This document shows positions 37,746-48,609 of a stretch of DNA of 64,000 nucleotides, piece after piece (position 1 is the first letter of the stretch; every line of letters begins with the position of its first letter). The notes beneath the pieces were generated by a model that was given only the letters and a program-made list of their open reading frames with translations, was not told where the DNA came from and made no database searches. The DNA is from Dryobates pubescens (lineage: Eukaryota > Chordata > Aves > Piciformes > Picidae). The stretch lies in the NCBI RefSeq assembly GCF_014839835.1, contig NC_071646.1, forward strand, positions 6,256,001-6,320,000. Direction: 5' to 3'. A program made the position numbers and the translations under genes.

Positions 37746-37751
37746 TTTATT
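37746..37751 (-). promoter_or_regulatory. EPS8L3: Polyadenylation signal of EPS8L3
   Basis: TTTATT on the plus strand, about 400 bases past the EPS8L3 stop. The intervening 37752-38151 would be the 3' UTR. Confidence 0.75.
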
Positions 37752-38151
37752 TCCCTTCACACTTTTTGGGGGGCAATCACAATCCACAGGGCCTGGACCC
37801 CCCCCGGCCCCCCCCGACCCCGACCCCCTGGAGAGCTCCAGCACCACGTGTGGGGACCCCCCCCCCATGTCCTGGGGGGGTCCCCAAAAGCCCTCTGGCA
37901 CAGGGGGGGGTCCCCAGCAGCTGTCCATCGCTGGTGGCTTGGGGGGGGGTGGGGTGCTGGGGGGGGTCACACAGGTCCCCTGCCCCCCCCCCCCCCCCCC
38001 AGGGAGTGCTGCTCCATTTGGGGGAGCCAGGTGGGGGGTGAGGAGTGTTTGCGGGGGGGGCTGTGTGTGTGCCCCCCCCCGAGCCCTCCTCATCCTGCAG
38101 GGCTTGGGGGGCTCCGTGGGGAGGGGTCCATGGGGGGGGCAGGCTGCTGGC

Positions 38152-41100
38152 TCAGTCCCTGGGGGCCATCTGCAGAGCAAAGGGAAGGAGAAGCATTGGG
38201 GGGGGGGAAGTGGTGAGACCCCCGGGGTGGGGAGGGGGCTTGGGGGAGGTGGTGGTGAGACCCCAGGGTGAAGAGGGGGCTTGGGGGGAGGTGGTGAGAC
38301 CCCAGGGTGGGGAGGGGGCTTGGGGGAAGGGTGGTGGTGAGACCCCCAGGGTGAGGAGGGGGCTTGGGGGGAGGTGGTGGTGAGACCCCAGGGTGGGGAG
38401 GGGGCTTGGGGGGAGGTGGTGGTGAGACCCCTAGGGTGAGGAGGGGGCTTGGGGGGAGGTGGTGGTGAGACCCCAGGGTGGGGAGGGGGCTTGGGGGGAG
38501 GTGGTGGTGAGACCCCTAGGGTGGGGAGGGGGCTTGGGGGGAGGTGGTGGTGAGACCCCAGGGTGGGGAGGGGGCTTGGGGGGAGGCGGTGGTGAGACCC
38601 CTAGGGTGGGGAGGGGGCTTGGGGGGAGGTGGTGAGACCCCCAGGGTGGGGAGGGGGCTTGGGGGGAGGTGGTGGTGAGACCCCTAGGGTGGGGAGGGGG
38701 CTTGGGGGACGGGTGGTGGTGAGACCCCTAGGGTGGGGAGGGGGCTTGGGGGGAGGTGGTGGTGAGACCCCTAGGGTGGGGAGGGGGCTTGGGGGAAGGG
38801 TGGTGGTGAGACCCCTAGGGTGGGGAGGGGGCTTGGGGGGAGGTGGTGGTGAGACCCCTAGGGTGGGGAGGGGGCTTGGGGAGAGGTGGTGGTGAGACCC
38901 CTAGGGTGGGAAGGGGGCTTGGGGGGAGGTGGTGGTCAGACCCCAGGGTGGGGAGGGGGCTCGGGGGGAGGTGTTGAGACCCCCAGAGTGAGGAGGGGGC
39001 TTGGGGGGAGGTGGTGGTCAGACCCCAGGGTGGGGAGGGGCCGGGGGGGGGGTCCGGGGGGGTCTGGGGGCCTCCCCTTACCCCCAGGGAGGTCTTGATG
39101 GGGGAGAGCTTGAAGAGGATTCTCCTCCACTCCTCCGGGCAGGCAGCTCGCAGCTCCTCTGCCCTCAGCTCCAGCAGCTGCTGCCCGGACAGCACCCCCA
39201 GGCACCGCACCGTGCTGCAGACAGACAGACAGACAGACAGACAGGGACAGACAGAGACAGGGACAGATAGGCAGAGACAGGCAGGAAGAAGGCAGAGAGG
39301 CAAACAGGCAGCCAGAGAGGCAGCCAGACAGACAGACAGGCAGAGAGAGAGGCAGGGGGACAGACAGGCAGACAGACACACAGACAGGCACACAGGCAGG
39401 CAGGAAGACAGGCAGGGGGACAGACAGACAGGCAGGGGGACAGACATGCAGACAGACAGGCAGGCAGGGGGACAGACAGACAGGCAGGGGGACAGACATG
39501 CAGACACACAGGCAGGCAGGGGGACAGACAGGGGGACAGACAGGCAGGGGGACAGACATGCAGGCAGGGGGACAGACAGACAGGCAGGGGGACAGACAGG
39601 CAGACACACAGACAGGCAGACACACAGACAGACAGGGGGACAGACATGCAGACAGACAGGGGGACAGACAGACAGACAGGGGGACAACCATGCAGACAGA
39701 CAGGGGGACAGACAGGCAGGGGGACAGACAGACAGGCAGGGGGACAGACAGGCAGACACACAGGCAGGCAGGGGGACAGACAGGCAGGCAGGGGGACAGA
39801 CAGGCAGGCAGGGGGACAGACAGGGGGACAGACAGGCAGAGAGGCAGGGGGACAGACAGACAGGCAGGGGGACAGACAGGCAGACAGACAGGCAGGGGGA
39901 CAGACAGGGGGACAGACAGGCAGACAGACAGGCAGGGGGACAGACAGGCAGAGAGGCAGGGGGTGAGCAAGGCTCAGCCCCACCCCCACCCCCTCCCCCC
40001 CCAATCCAGCCCGGGGGGGGCTGCCCGGGGGCCACCTACAGGCGCGAGAAGCCTTTGTCCTGCAGCCAGGCTGTGACCTCCTCCGGGGGGGAGTCGGGGA
40101 GCAGGCTGGGGGGGCTGCGCTGCCCGGGGGGGCTGCGCTGCCCGGGGGGGCTGCGCTGCCCGGGGGGGCTGCGCTGCCCGGGGGGGCTGTCCTGCAGAGG
40201 GACACAAAAGGAGGAGGGGGCAGGGCAGGGTGGCCTCCTGCCAGCCCCCTCCCGGCGGTGGGGGGGGGGGATGCGGGGAGGGGGGTGGCGGGGGGGGGGG
40301 GATACCAACCCGGCTGCTGCTGTGCCTCCCCCCCTGGCCCTGCTGCAGGGGCTGCAGGAGGTTGCTGGGGACGTAGCCTCTCTGCCCCCTGCTGTCCTGC
40401 ACCAGCCACCACTTCCTCTGCTGCTCCAGCACCTGAGGTGACAACGCGGGGGGGGGGGGGCAGGAAGAGGGGGCTGCACCCTGCTGCCGACCCCCCCCCC
40501 CGGGACCCTCAGCAGGCGGGGGGGGTGTGGGGGTGGGGTAGGGCAGTTTTAGGCTATGCCTTTAAAAGGTAGCCGCTGGGGGGGAGCCTTCAACCCACCC
40601 CACAGGGGGGTCCCCACTCCATCACCCCCCACGGAGGGGGCACCCCCCCAGGCTCCTACCTGCAGGGTGTCTCCCACCCTGATGCTCAGCTCCTGAGGGT
40701 TCCTGCCCTGGAACTCGTAGAGAGCTTGGGCCAGGCTCTGGGCAGGGAGGGAGGGAGGCCTGGAGGTGCAGCGGGGGACGGCCAGGAATGAGCAGCCAGG
40801 CAGGGGCCAAATCCTGCCCCAGCCCCCAGCGGCCGCGGGGAGAACTTACACCTGGTCAGCAACGTCCCTCTGGCTGGGGAGCAGCAGCTGTGGGGGGAGA
40901 GGGAGAGAAGGGAGGAGTTGGGAGGGAGGGAAGGGAGGAGGTGGAGAGGGAGAGAAGGGAAGGGGTTGGGAGGGAGGGAAGGGAGGAGGTTGGGAGGGAT
41001 GGGAAGGGAAGGGAAGGGAAAGGGTTGAGAGGGAGGGAAGGGAGGAGGTTGGGACGGAGAGAAGGGAGGAGGTGGAGAGGGAGAGAAGGGAAGGGGTTGG

Positions 41101-44100
41101 GAGGTAGGGAAGGGAGGAGGTGGAGAGGGAGGAAAGGGAGGAGGTTGAGAGGGAGGGAAGGGAAGGGATTGAGAGGGAGAGAAGGGAGGAGGTTGGGAGG
41201 GAGAGAAGGGAGGAGGTTGGGAGGGAGGGAAGGGAGGAGGTTGGGAGGGAGGGAAGGGAAGGGATTGAGAGGGAGGGAAGGGAGGAGGTTGGGAGGGAGG
41301 GAAGGGAAGGGATTGAGAGGGAGGGAAGGGAGGAGGTTGGGAGGGAGGGAAGGGAAGGGATTGAGAGGGAGGGAAGGGAGGAGGTTGGGAGGGAGGGAAG
41401 GGATTGAGAGGGAGGGAAGGGAGGAGGTTGGGAGGGAGAGAAGGGAGGAGGTTGGGAGGGAGGGAAGGGAGGAGGTTGGGAGGGAGGGAAGGGAAGGGAT
41501 TGAGAGGGAGAGAAGGGAGGAGGTTGGGAGGGAGTTGGGCAAACCGAGGCAGGCAGTGAGACATCATCCTGGGGGTCTCCCATCACCCACCCTGGGGGTG
41601 TCCCACTGCCCACCCCCCGCTGCTGTACCTGGTCCAGGGGGGGAGGCATCCACCCATCAGAGAAGGCAGGGATGTAGCTGGGCACCATCTCCCCCCGGGG
41701 GTACTCTGCCCTGCAGGGGGCACGGGGAGAGGCAGCGTGGGGCAGGAGACCTCTCCACTCCCTACCCCAAGGCAAGGCCCTCGGTGCTGGGGGGTGGGGG
41801 AGGGGGGTGCTGGACCCCACCTGGACTTGTTCCAGGCCGGGCCCAGGCTCTTCCAGAGGCCATAGGCGTCGGGAGCCAGAGCCTCCTCCAGCAGCTCCAG
41901 CGCCGCCGGCAGCAGCAGCGGAGACTCCACCGCGGGGGCCAGGCTGGGGCTGGGGCAGTGCTCCAGGACCTGCCAGGGGCAGAGCTGGAGCAGCACCCCC
42001 GCGGGGGAGGAGATCTGGGGGTGGGCTGAGGGCTGCTCCCCACCCTGCTCAGCCCCAGGGTCTCCCCCAGCAGCTCCGCTGCCTCCAGCAGCAGCAGAGG
42101 AGGCTGCACCGTGGGGGTCAGGCTGAGGATGGGGCAATGGATCTGCCACGGGCAGTGGTGGAGCAGCACCCCCGCGGGGGAGGAGATTTGGGGGGGGTGG
42201 GGGGGCTGGGGGTGGGCTGAGGGCTGCTCCCCACCCTGCTCAGCCCCAGGGTGCAGGGTTGGGGGCTGGTTTCTGGGGGCACTCACGTAGGAGAGGGCTG
42301 TGAAGATGAGATGCAGCAGGCTGGAGGGGCTCGGCTGCACCTGCCAGCGGCTCCGGGCCTGCGTGGAGGGGGAAGAGATGTCCCCAGGCAGCCCCTGCTG
42401 TCCCCAGGCAGCCCCTTCTGTCCCCAGGCAGCCCCTCCTGTCCCCAGGCAGCCCCTCCTGTCCCCTATCAGCCCCTGATGTCCCCTATCAGCCCCTGCTG
42501 TCCCCAGGCAGCCCCTCCTGTCCCCAGGCAGCCCCTCCTGTCCCCTATCAGCCCCTGGTGTCCCCAGGCAGCCCCTGCTGTCCCCAACAGCCCCTCCTGT
42601 CCCCAACAGCCCCTCCTGTCCCCAGGCAGCCCCTGATGTCCCCTAGCAGCCCCTGCTGTCCCCAGGCAGCCCCTCCTGTCCCCAACAGCCCCTCCTGTCC
42701 CCAACAGCCTCTGCTGTCCCCAGGCAGCCCCTCCTGTCCCCAACAGCCCCTCCTGTCCCCAACAGCCTCTGCTGTCCCCTATCAGCCCCTGATGTCCCCT
42801 ATCAGCCCCTGGTGTCCCCAAGCAGCCCCTCCTGTCCCCAGGCAGCCCCTCCCCACCCCCCCGCCGCCCCCAGCCCAGCAGCAGGGCAGGCAGAGAGGTG
42901 GCAGCGATGCCCCTGAGCCCCGGGGGGTCACATCCTGCCCGGCAGGACCTACCAGCAGGTTGAAGGAGTATTTCACCTTCTGGAAGAAGTCTCTGTAGTC
43001 ATTCACAGGGGGCAGAGCTGGAGGGGCAAGAGAGGGGAGGGGGCTGGCACCGGGGGGGACCATCCCCCAGCCCTCTGCCGACCCTCCCCCCCGCCCCCCC
43101 CGGGGCCACAGCCCTCCCTCAGCACCTTTCTTCTTCTTCTTGCTGCTGGCCAAGCTCTCAGCTCTCCTCAGCCTGGCCACGAAGAGCTCCAAGTCTCTCA
43201 GGACGTGGTTGAGGACCTCCTGCGGGGGCGAGGGGCGGTGGGAGGGGGAGCAACCCGGTGGGTGCCGGTGGGGGGAGGGCTGGGGGTGTCCCCAGCTAAG
43301 GTGGGGGTCGGGGGTGGGGGGTGGGATGGCTCTTACCACGTCTCGGTCCGCCTCGGTCATCGCCTTGCCCGCTGGGGTCTGCTGGGGCTCCGGCAAGCCT
43401 GGCGAGAGGGGAGGGTCGCAGCTCCGCTGCCCACCGCCCCACTCCCGCCCCCTGCTCCTGGGGGCACCCCCCAGCCCCCCCGCCGAGGACTCACTGGAGA
43501 CTGAGGAGGGTGGCCCACGCTGGGGGGGCTCCTGGGGTCTCCGGGGGGGCTCCGGGGAGCTCCAGGGGGGCTCCAACGCTTCAGGGACCTGCCCCCAGCG
43601 CTCCGGCGGCGCCTCCAGGCTGCTCCTGGGCGAGGAGGGGGCAAGGGGGGCTGGGGCTGAGCCTGGGGCGGGGGTCTTGGGGGGGTGGGGGTGGCTGTGT
43701 CCGTGGTTATGGGGTAGAGGGGGGATTGAGTCTGGGGATGGGGTACAGAGCCGGGGTGGGGGTGCTGTGCCCCTGGGTGTGGGGTAGGTGCTGCCCCTTA
43801 TCCGTGCCCAGGCTGCCCCTCACCTGTGCCCATGGTGCCCCTTAGCTGTGCCCATGCTGCCCCTTAGCTGTGTCCAGGCTGCCCCTCACCTGTGCCCATG
43901 CTGCCCCTCACCTGTGCCCATGGTGCCCCTTAGCCGTGCCCATGGTGCCCCTCACCTGTGCCCATGCTGCCCCTTACCCGTGCCCATGCTGCCCCTCACC
44001 TGTGCCCATGCTGCCCCTCACCCGTGCCCATGCTGCCCCTTAGCTGTGCCCATGCTGCCCCTCACCCGTGCCCATGCTGCCCCTCACCTGTGCCCATGCT

Positions 44101-47100
44101 GCCCCTCACCTGTGCCCATGCTGCCCCTTACCCGTGCCCATGCTGCCCCTCACCCGTGCCCATGCTGCTCCTTACCCGTGCCCATGCTGCCCCTTAGCTG
44201 TGCCCATGCTGCCCCTCACCCGTGCCCATGCTGCCCCTCACCCGTGCCCATGCTGCCCCTCACCTGTGCCCATGCTGCCCCCTCTGCTCCTCCTTCCACT
44301 GCTTCAGTATCTTCTCCAGACTGCTCTTCAGCTGCTCCGCCTGGCACAGACCCAGCACCGCCCTCAGCACCCCCAGCAGCCTGGGGGGGGGGCTGCCCTC
44401 CAACCCCCTCCCCCTCCATTGACCCCTCCAGGGGGCTGCTGCCCCCCGGCCGCTCGCACGCACCCCCGGGGGGGTTTCTCTCCCGGACGCCGACGGCCAG
44501 CACCGAGTCGGTGCTGCAGGAGTCCAGCACCACCCAGCAGCCCTGGATGCTGCCCTCCACCCCCTAAACCCCATCGCCCCCCACCCACACCTCACTGACC
44601 CCACCCCGGGGGTCTCCTCGCCCCCGGCCGCTCGCACGCACCCCCGGGGGGTTCCCTCCCGGGCGCCGATGGCCAGCACCGAGTCGGAACCGCAGCAGTC
44701 CAGCACCACCCAGCAGCCCTGGATGCTGCCCTCCACCCCCCAAACCCCACTGACCCCACCCCGGGGGTCTCCTCGCCCCCGGCCGCTCGCACGCAGCCCC
44801 CGGGGGGTTCCCTCCGGGACGCCGATGGCCAGCACCGAGTCGGAGCTGCAGGAGTCCAGCACCGCCCAGCAGCCCTGGATGCTGCCCTCTACCCCCCCAC
44901 ACACCCCGTTGCCCCCCACCCACACCTCACTGACCCCACCCCGGGGGTCTCCTCTCCCCCGGCCCCTCGCACGCACCCCCGGGGGGGTTCCCTCCCGGAC
45001 GCTGATGGCCAGCACCGAGTCGGAGCCGCAGCAGTCCAGCACCGCCCGGCAGCCCTGGATGCTGCCCTCCACCCCCTCCATCTCCCACTGCCCCCTACCC
45101 ACACCCCACTGACTCCCCTCCGAGGGTCTCCTCGCCCCCGGCCCCTCGCACGCACCCCCGGGGGGGGTTCCCTCCCGGGCGCCGATGGCCAGCACCGAGT
45201 CGGAGCCGCAGCAGTCCAGCACCGCCCAGCAGCCCTGGATGCTGCCCTCCACCCCCTAACCCCCATCACCCCCCCACCCACACCACACTGCCTCCCCCCC
45301 GAGGCTCTCCTCACCCCCGGCCGCTCGCACTGGAAGAGGAGGACGCAGCCCCCGGGGGGGTTTCTCTCCTGCACGCCGATGGCCAGCACCGAGTCGTAGC
45401 TGCAGGAGTCCAGCACCGCCCAGCAGTCCTGGATGCTGCCCAGGGGGTAGGAGTCCAGCTCCTCCTGGCCGGGCAAGAGGGGGGGAGTGGGGGGTGGGCA
45501 GGAGACGGGGTGCCCAGAGCCCCCCCAGAATGGCTACTGGGCGCAGGGGGTGCAAAGGGTTAGAGAGGGGCTGGGGGCTGGGGGGCAGGAAGGGTTGTGG
45601 GAGGGGAAGGGTTAATGGGGGTGGCACGGTCGGGGGCATAATGGAGTTGGGGGGGAGGGCTGGCATGGGGTAGAAAGGCGGATGCCAGGCTTGCAGGGGT
45701 GCCAGGGCTGGTGGGCAGCAGGCTTCTGGGGGTGTCAGGGTTGTAGAAGTGCCAGGGGTGGGGGTGGGGGGGTAGCAGGGTTAGGGGGTGCCAGGTTTAG
45801 AGGGTGGTGAGGCTATGGTGGGGGCCAGAGGTAAAGGGGTGCAAGGGTGAGGGGGTGCCAGGGCTGGAAAGGATGCCAGGGTTATAAGGGTGCAAGGTTT
45901 AGGGGGTGCCAGAGCTGTGGTTGGTGCCAGGGCCAGAGGAGTGCCAAGCTTGTAGGAGTTCAAGGCCTTGGGGGGTTATGGGGTGCCAGGCTTAGAGGGT
46001 GGTGAGGTTATAGTGGGTGCCAGAGGTAAAGGGATGCAAGGTTGAGGGGATGCCAGGGCTAGAAGGGATGCCAGGGTTATAAGGGTGCAAGGTTGAGGGG
46101 GTGCCAGGGCTAGAAGGGATGCCAGGGTTATAAGGGTACAAGGTTGAGGGGGTGCCAGGGCTAGAAGGGATGCCAGGGTTATAAGGGTGCAAGGTTTAGG
46201 GGGTGCCAGGGCTAGAAGGGATGCCAGGGTTATAAGGGTGCAAGGTTGAGGGGGTGCCAGGGCTAGAAGGGATGCCAGGGTTATAAGGGTGCAAGGTTGA
46301 GGGGGTGCCAGGGCTAGAAGGGATGCCAGGGTTATAAGGGTGCAAGGTTGAGGGGGTGCCAGGGCTAGAAGGGATGCCAGGGTTATAAGGGTACAAGGTT
46401 GAGGGGATGCCAGGGCTAGAAGGGATGCCAGGGTTATAAGGGTGCAAGGTTTAGGGGCTGCCAGAGCTGTGGTTGGTGCCAGGGCCAAAGGGGTGCCAAG
46501 CTTGTAGGAGTTCAAGGCCTTGGGGGGTTATGAGGTGCCAGGTTTAGAGGGAGGTGAGGTTATAGTGGGTGCCAGAGCTAAAGGGATGCAAGGGTGAGGG
46601 GATGCCAGGGTTTTAGGGGATGCCAGGGTTTTAGGGGATGCCAGGGTCATAGGGGATGCCAGGGTCATAGGGGGTGCCAGGCTTATAGGTGTGCAACGTT
46701 TGGGGGGGTGCCAGAGCTGTGGTTGGTGCCAGGGCCAAAGGGGTGCCAGGCTTGAGGGGTGGGTGGTGCCCTAGGCAGGGGGTGCCAGGCTTTGTGGGGC
46801 TGGTGGTGCCCTGCCAGGGGGTGCCAGGCTTTGGCCGGGGGTTACCTTGCTCTCCACGTCGCTCAGCACCAGCTCCTGGTCCTTGACTTGCAGGAGGAGG
46901 TCCTGGCCCCAGACCCTGCCCTGCGCCTCCAGCAGCCGCAGGCGCTGCAGGCAGTGCTCGGCGCTGCGGATGTCCCTCCCCAGGGGCACGGTCAGCAGGT
47001 GCTGCGGGGGGGGAGGGCACACACCCACGAGTGGCACCGGGCACCCTGCCCCCACCCCGCGCCCCGCGGACAGAGGCCCCCTGCCGACGTCCGGGGGCTC

Positions 47101-48538
47101 CGGGGCAGGGTTTGGGGGTTCAGGGCAGGGTTTGGGGGTTCAGGACAGGTTCTGGGAGCTCCAGGGCAGGTTTTGGGGGTTCAGGACAGGTTCTGGGGGG
47201 CTCAGGGCAGGTTCTGGGGGTTCAGGGCAGGTTCTGGGAGCTCCAGGGCAGGGTTTGGGGGTTCAGGACAGGTTCTGGGGGTTCAGGGTAGGTTCTGGGA
47301 GTTCCAGGGCAGGGTTTGGGGGTTCAGGGCAGGGTTTGGGGGTTCAGGACAGGTTTTGGGAGCTCCAGGGCAGGGTTTGGGGGTTCAGGGCAGGTTCTGG
47401 GGGGTTCAGGGCAGGGTTTGGGGGTTCAGGACAGGTTTTGGGGGTTCAGGGTAGGTTCTGGGGGCTCCAGGGCAGGTTCGGGGGGGCTCAGGGCAGGGTT
47501 TGGGGGTTCAGGACAGGTTCTGGGAGCTCCAGGGCAGGTTCTGGGGGGCTCAGGGCAGGTTTTGGGGGTTCAGGGTAGGTTCTGGGAGCTCCAGGGCAGG
47601 TTCGGGGGGGCTCAGGGCAGGTTTTGAGGGCTCAGGGTAGGTTCTGGGAGCTCCAGGGCAGGTTCTGGGGGGCTCAGGGCAGGTTTTGGGGGTTCAGAGT
47701 AGGTTCTGGGAGCTCCAGGGCAGGTTCTGGGGGGGCTCAGGGCAGGTTTTGGGGGTTCAGAGTAGGTTCTGGGTCTCCAGGGCAGGTTCGGGGGGGCTCA
47801 GGGCAGGTTCTGGGGGTCAGAGTAGGTTCTGGGTCTCCAGGGCAGGTTCGGGGGGGCTCAGGGCAGGTTTTGAGGGTTCAGGGCAGGTTCTGGGTCTCCA
47901 GGGCAGGTTCGGGGGGGCTCAGGGCAGGTTCTGGGGGTCAGAGTAGGTTCTGGGTCTCCAGGGCAGGTTCGGGGGGGCTCAGGGCAGGTTTTGAGGGTTC
48001 AGGGCAGGTTCTGGGTCTCCAGGGCAGGTTCTGGGAGCTCCAGGGCAGGTTCGGGGGGGCTCAGGGCAGGTTTTGGGGGTTCAGGGCACGTTCTGGGGGG
48101 CTCCGGGGCAGGTTTTGAGGGGCTCAGGGCAGGTTTTGGGGGGCTCCTACCTCGACGTGGTGCTGGAAGTCCCCCTGAGGCTGGAGCAGGCTCTGGCCGT
48201 AGTCCCTGCGCTGCTCTGTGGGGACGCAGAGGCTCAGGGGCCGGGGGCAGGTTGGGGACAGCAGCGGGGGGGGTCCGGGGGGGGGGGTTTGGGGGTGCAG
48301 ACCCCCACTCACTGTAGATGCTTCTCCCGCTGGGCCGCGCGAAGCTGTTGGGCTGGGGCAGGAAGCTGCTGTCCTGGTCCTGCCTGGACGGACAGACAGA
48401 CAGACAGCTGGAGCCCTGCGCTCGGCGCTGGGACCCCCCCCCCCGCTCCCCCCCCAGCCCTGGGGGGGGGACAGGACCCCCCCTCCCTGCTGCTTACCGG
48501 GGCAGGGAGGTGCTCCGGCGGTAGAAGGAGTCTCCCAT
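38152..48538 (-). CDS. EPS8L3: EPS8-like protein 3 (complete, 19 coding exons)
   Basis: Cytoplasmic adaptor of the EPS8 family, linked to Rac/actin signalling downstream of receptor tyrosine kinases. Exons in gene order: 48538-48498, 48383-48313, 48215-48151, 47001-46846, 45464-45315, 44340-44264, 43625-43495, 43398-43337, 43219-43126, 43017-42953, 42358-42287, 41969-41821, 41710-41629, 40887-40852, 40737-40660, 40432-40310, 40191-40040, 39214-39082, 38169-38152. Total 1755 nt, 584 residues (human about 593), all phases closing. PTB domain about residues 30-165 (EAQGRVWGQDLLLQVKD; EELDSYPLGSIQDCW), linker with EVLNHVLRDLELF and DYRDFFQKVKYSFNLL, SH3 about 422-478 (ALYEFQGRNPQEL; KWWLVQ; GYVPSNLL), and a SAM-like end about 515-575 (PPEEVTAWLQDKGFSRL). 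Starts MGDSFYRRSTSLPR. The SH3 exon at 40310 has a weak donor GTTGGT; the 36-nt exon at 40852 is the least certain. Confidence 0.94.
38200..39060. repeat. About 43-bp array in the last EPS8L3 intron
   Basis: Unit GTGGTGGTGAGACCCCTAGG followed by GTGGGGAGGGGGCTTGGGGG; about 20 copies spanning nearly the whole intron between exons 39082 and 38169. Confidence 0.95.
39215..39962. repeat. CAGACAGACAGGCAGGGGGA array
   Basis: Tetranucleotide-based (CAGA/CAGG) array of about 750 bp. On the gene strand it is CTGTCTGTCCCCCTGCC and runs without a gap into the AG of EPS8L3 exon 39214. Confidence 0.96.
40900..41540. repeat. GGGAGGGAAGGGAGGAGGTT polypurine array
   Basis: About 640 bp of almost pure purine on the plus strand (20-40 bp units, some with GGATTGAGA), hence polypyrimidine on the gene strand, ending near the acceptor of EPS8L3 exon 40887. 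Confidence 0.95.
41970..42240 (-). repeat. Partial tandem duplication of EPS8L3 exon 41821-41969 and its upstream intron
   Basis: The intron block GGAGCAGCACCCCCGCGGGG through GGGCTGCTCCCCACCCTGCT occurs at about 41985-42050 and again at about 42163-42240. Between them, 42055-42142 read on the gene strand resembles the exon (IHCPILSLTPTVQPPLLLLE against LEHCPSPSLAPAVESPLLLP). An intact-looking acceptor precedes it, but the exon's end (YGLWKSLGPAWNKSR) is missing. Confidence 0.8.
42370..42860. repeat. CAGCCCCTCCTGTCCCCAGG array
   Basis: About 20-bp units in the intron between EPS8L3 exons 42953 and 42358. Confidence 0.93.
43790..44263 (-). repeat. 22-bp array containing the EPS8L3 exon-44264 donor, about 20 units
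   Basis: Gene-strand unit CATGGGCACAGGTGAGGGGC. The exon itself ends with the first unit (QHGHR, ..GGGCACAG followed by GTGAGG), and the unit then repeats down the intron with variants GGGTAAGG and AGCTAAGG. Confidence 0.93.
44440..45314 (-). repeat. Five partial copies of EPS8L3 PTB exon 45315-45464 with its donor
   Basis: GGCCAGCACCGAGTCG recurs at 44495, 44671, 44827, 45007 and 45187; the true exon has it at 45381. Each copy has the exon's 3' two thirds (GSIQGCWAVLDCCGSDSVLA in one), an in-frame 15-nt loss removing the VLLFQ strand, and the start of the intron. None shows a recognisable acceptor: the sequence before GSIQ is G-rich rather than pyrimidine-AG. Confidence 0.9.
45690..46840. 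repeat. 51-bp array in the EPS8L3 intron between exons 46846 and 45464
   Basis: Regular 51-bp units (GCCAGGGCTAGAAGGGATGC, CAGGGTTATAAGGGTGCAAG) from about 46030 to 46450. The flanks are looser, and the block at 45780-45990 is partly repeated at 46440-46570. Confidence 0.92.
47095..48145. repeat. GGTTCAGGGCAGGTTCTGGG array
   Basis: 18-19 bp units filling the intron between EPS8L3 exons 48151 and 47001, reaching within a few bases of the donor of exon 48151. Confidence 0.95.
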
Positions 48539-48609
48539 CCTGCTGGGGGGCGGCGGGGGGCAGCTGGGTCCTGCTACGGGGTCCTGAGCTGGGCACAGTC
48601 CCTGTGTCA

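Noticed and set aside
44440-45314. Treating the five extra PTB exon copies as coding exons of EPS8L3
   Set aside because: They lack acceptors and the VLLFQ strand, and the 584-codon model without them closes phase and matches family length.
46030-46450. Regularly spaced repeats resembling a CRISPR array
   Set aside because: 51-bp units are near-identical throughout with no unique spacers, and the context is a vertebrate intron.
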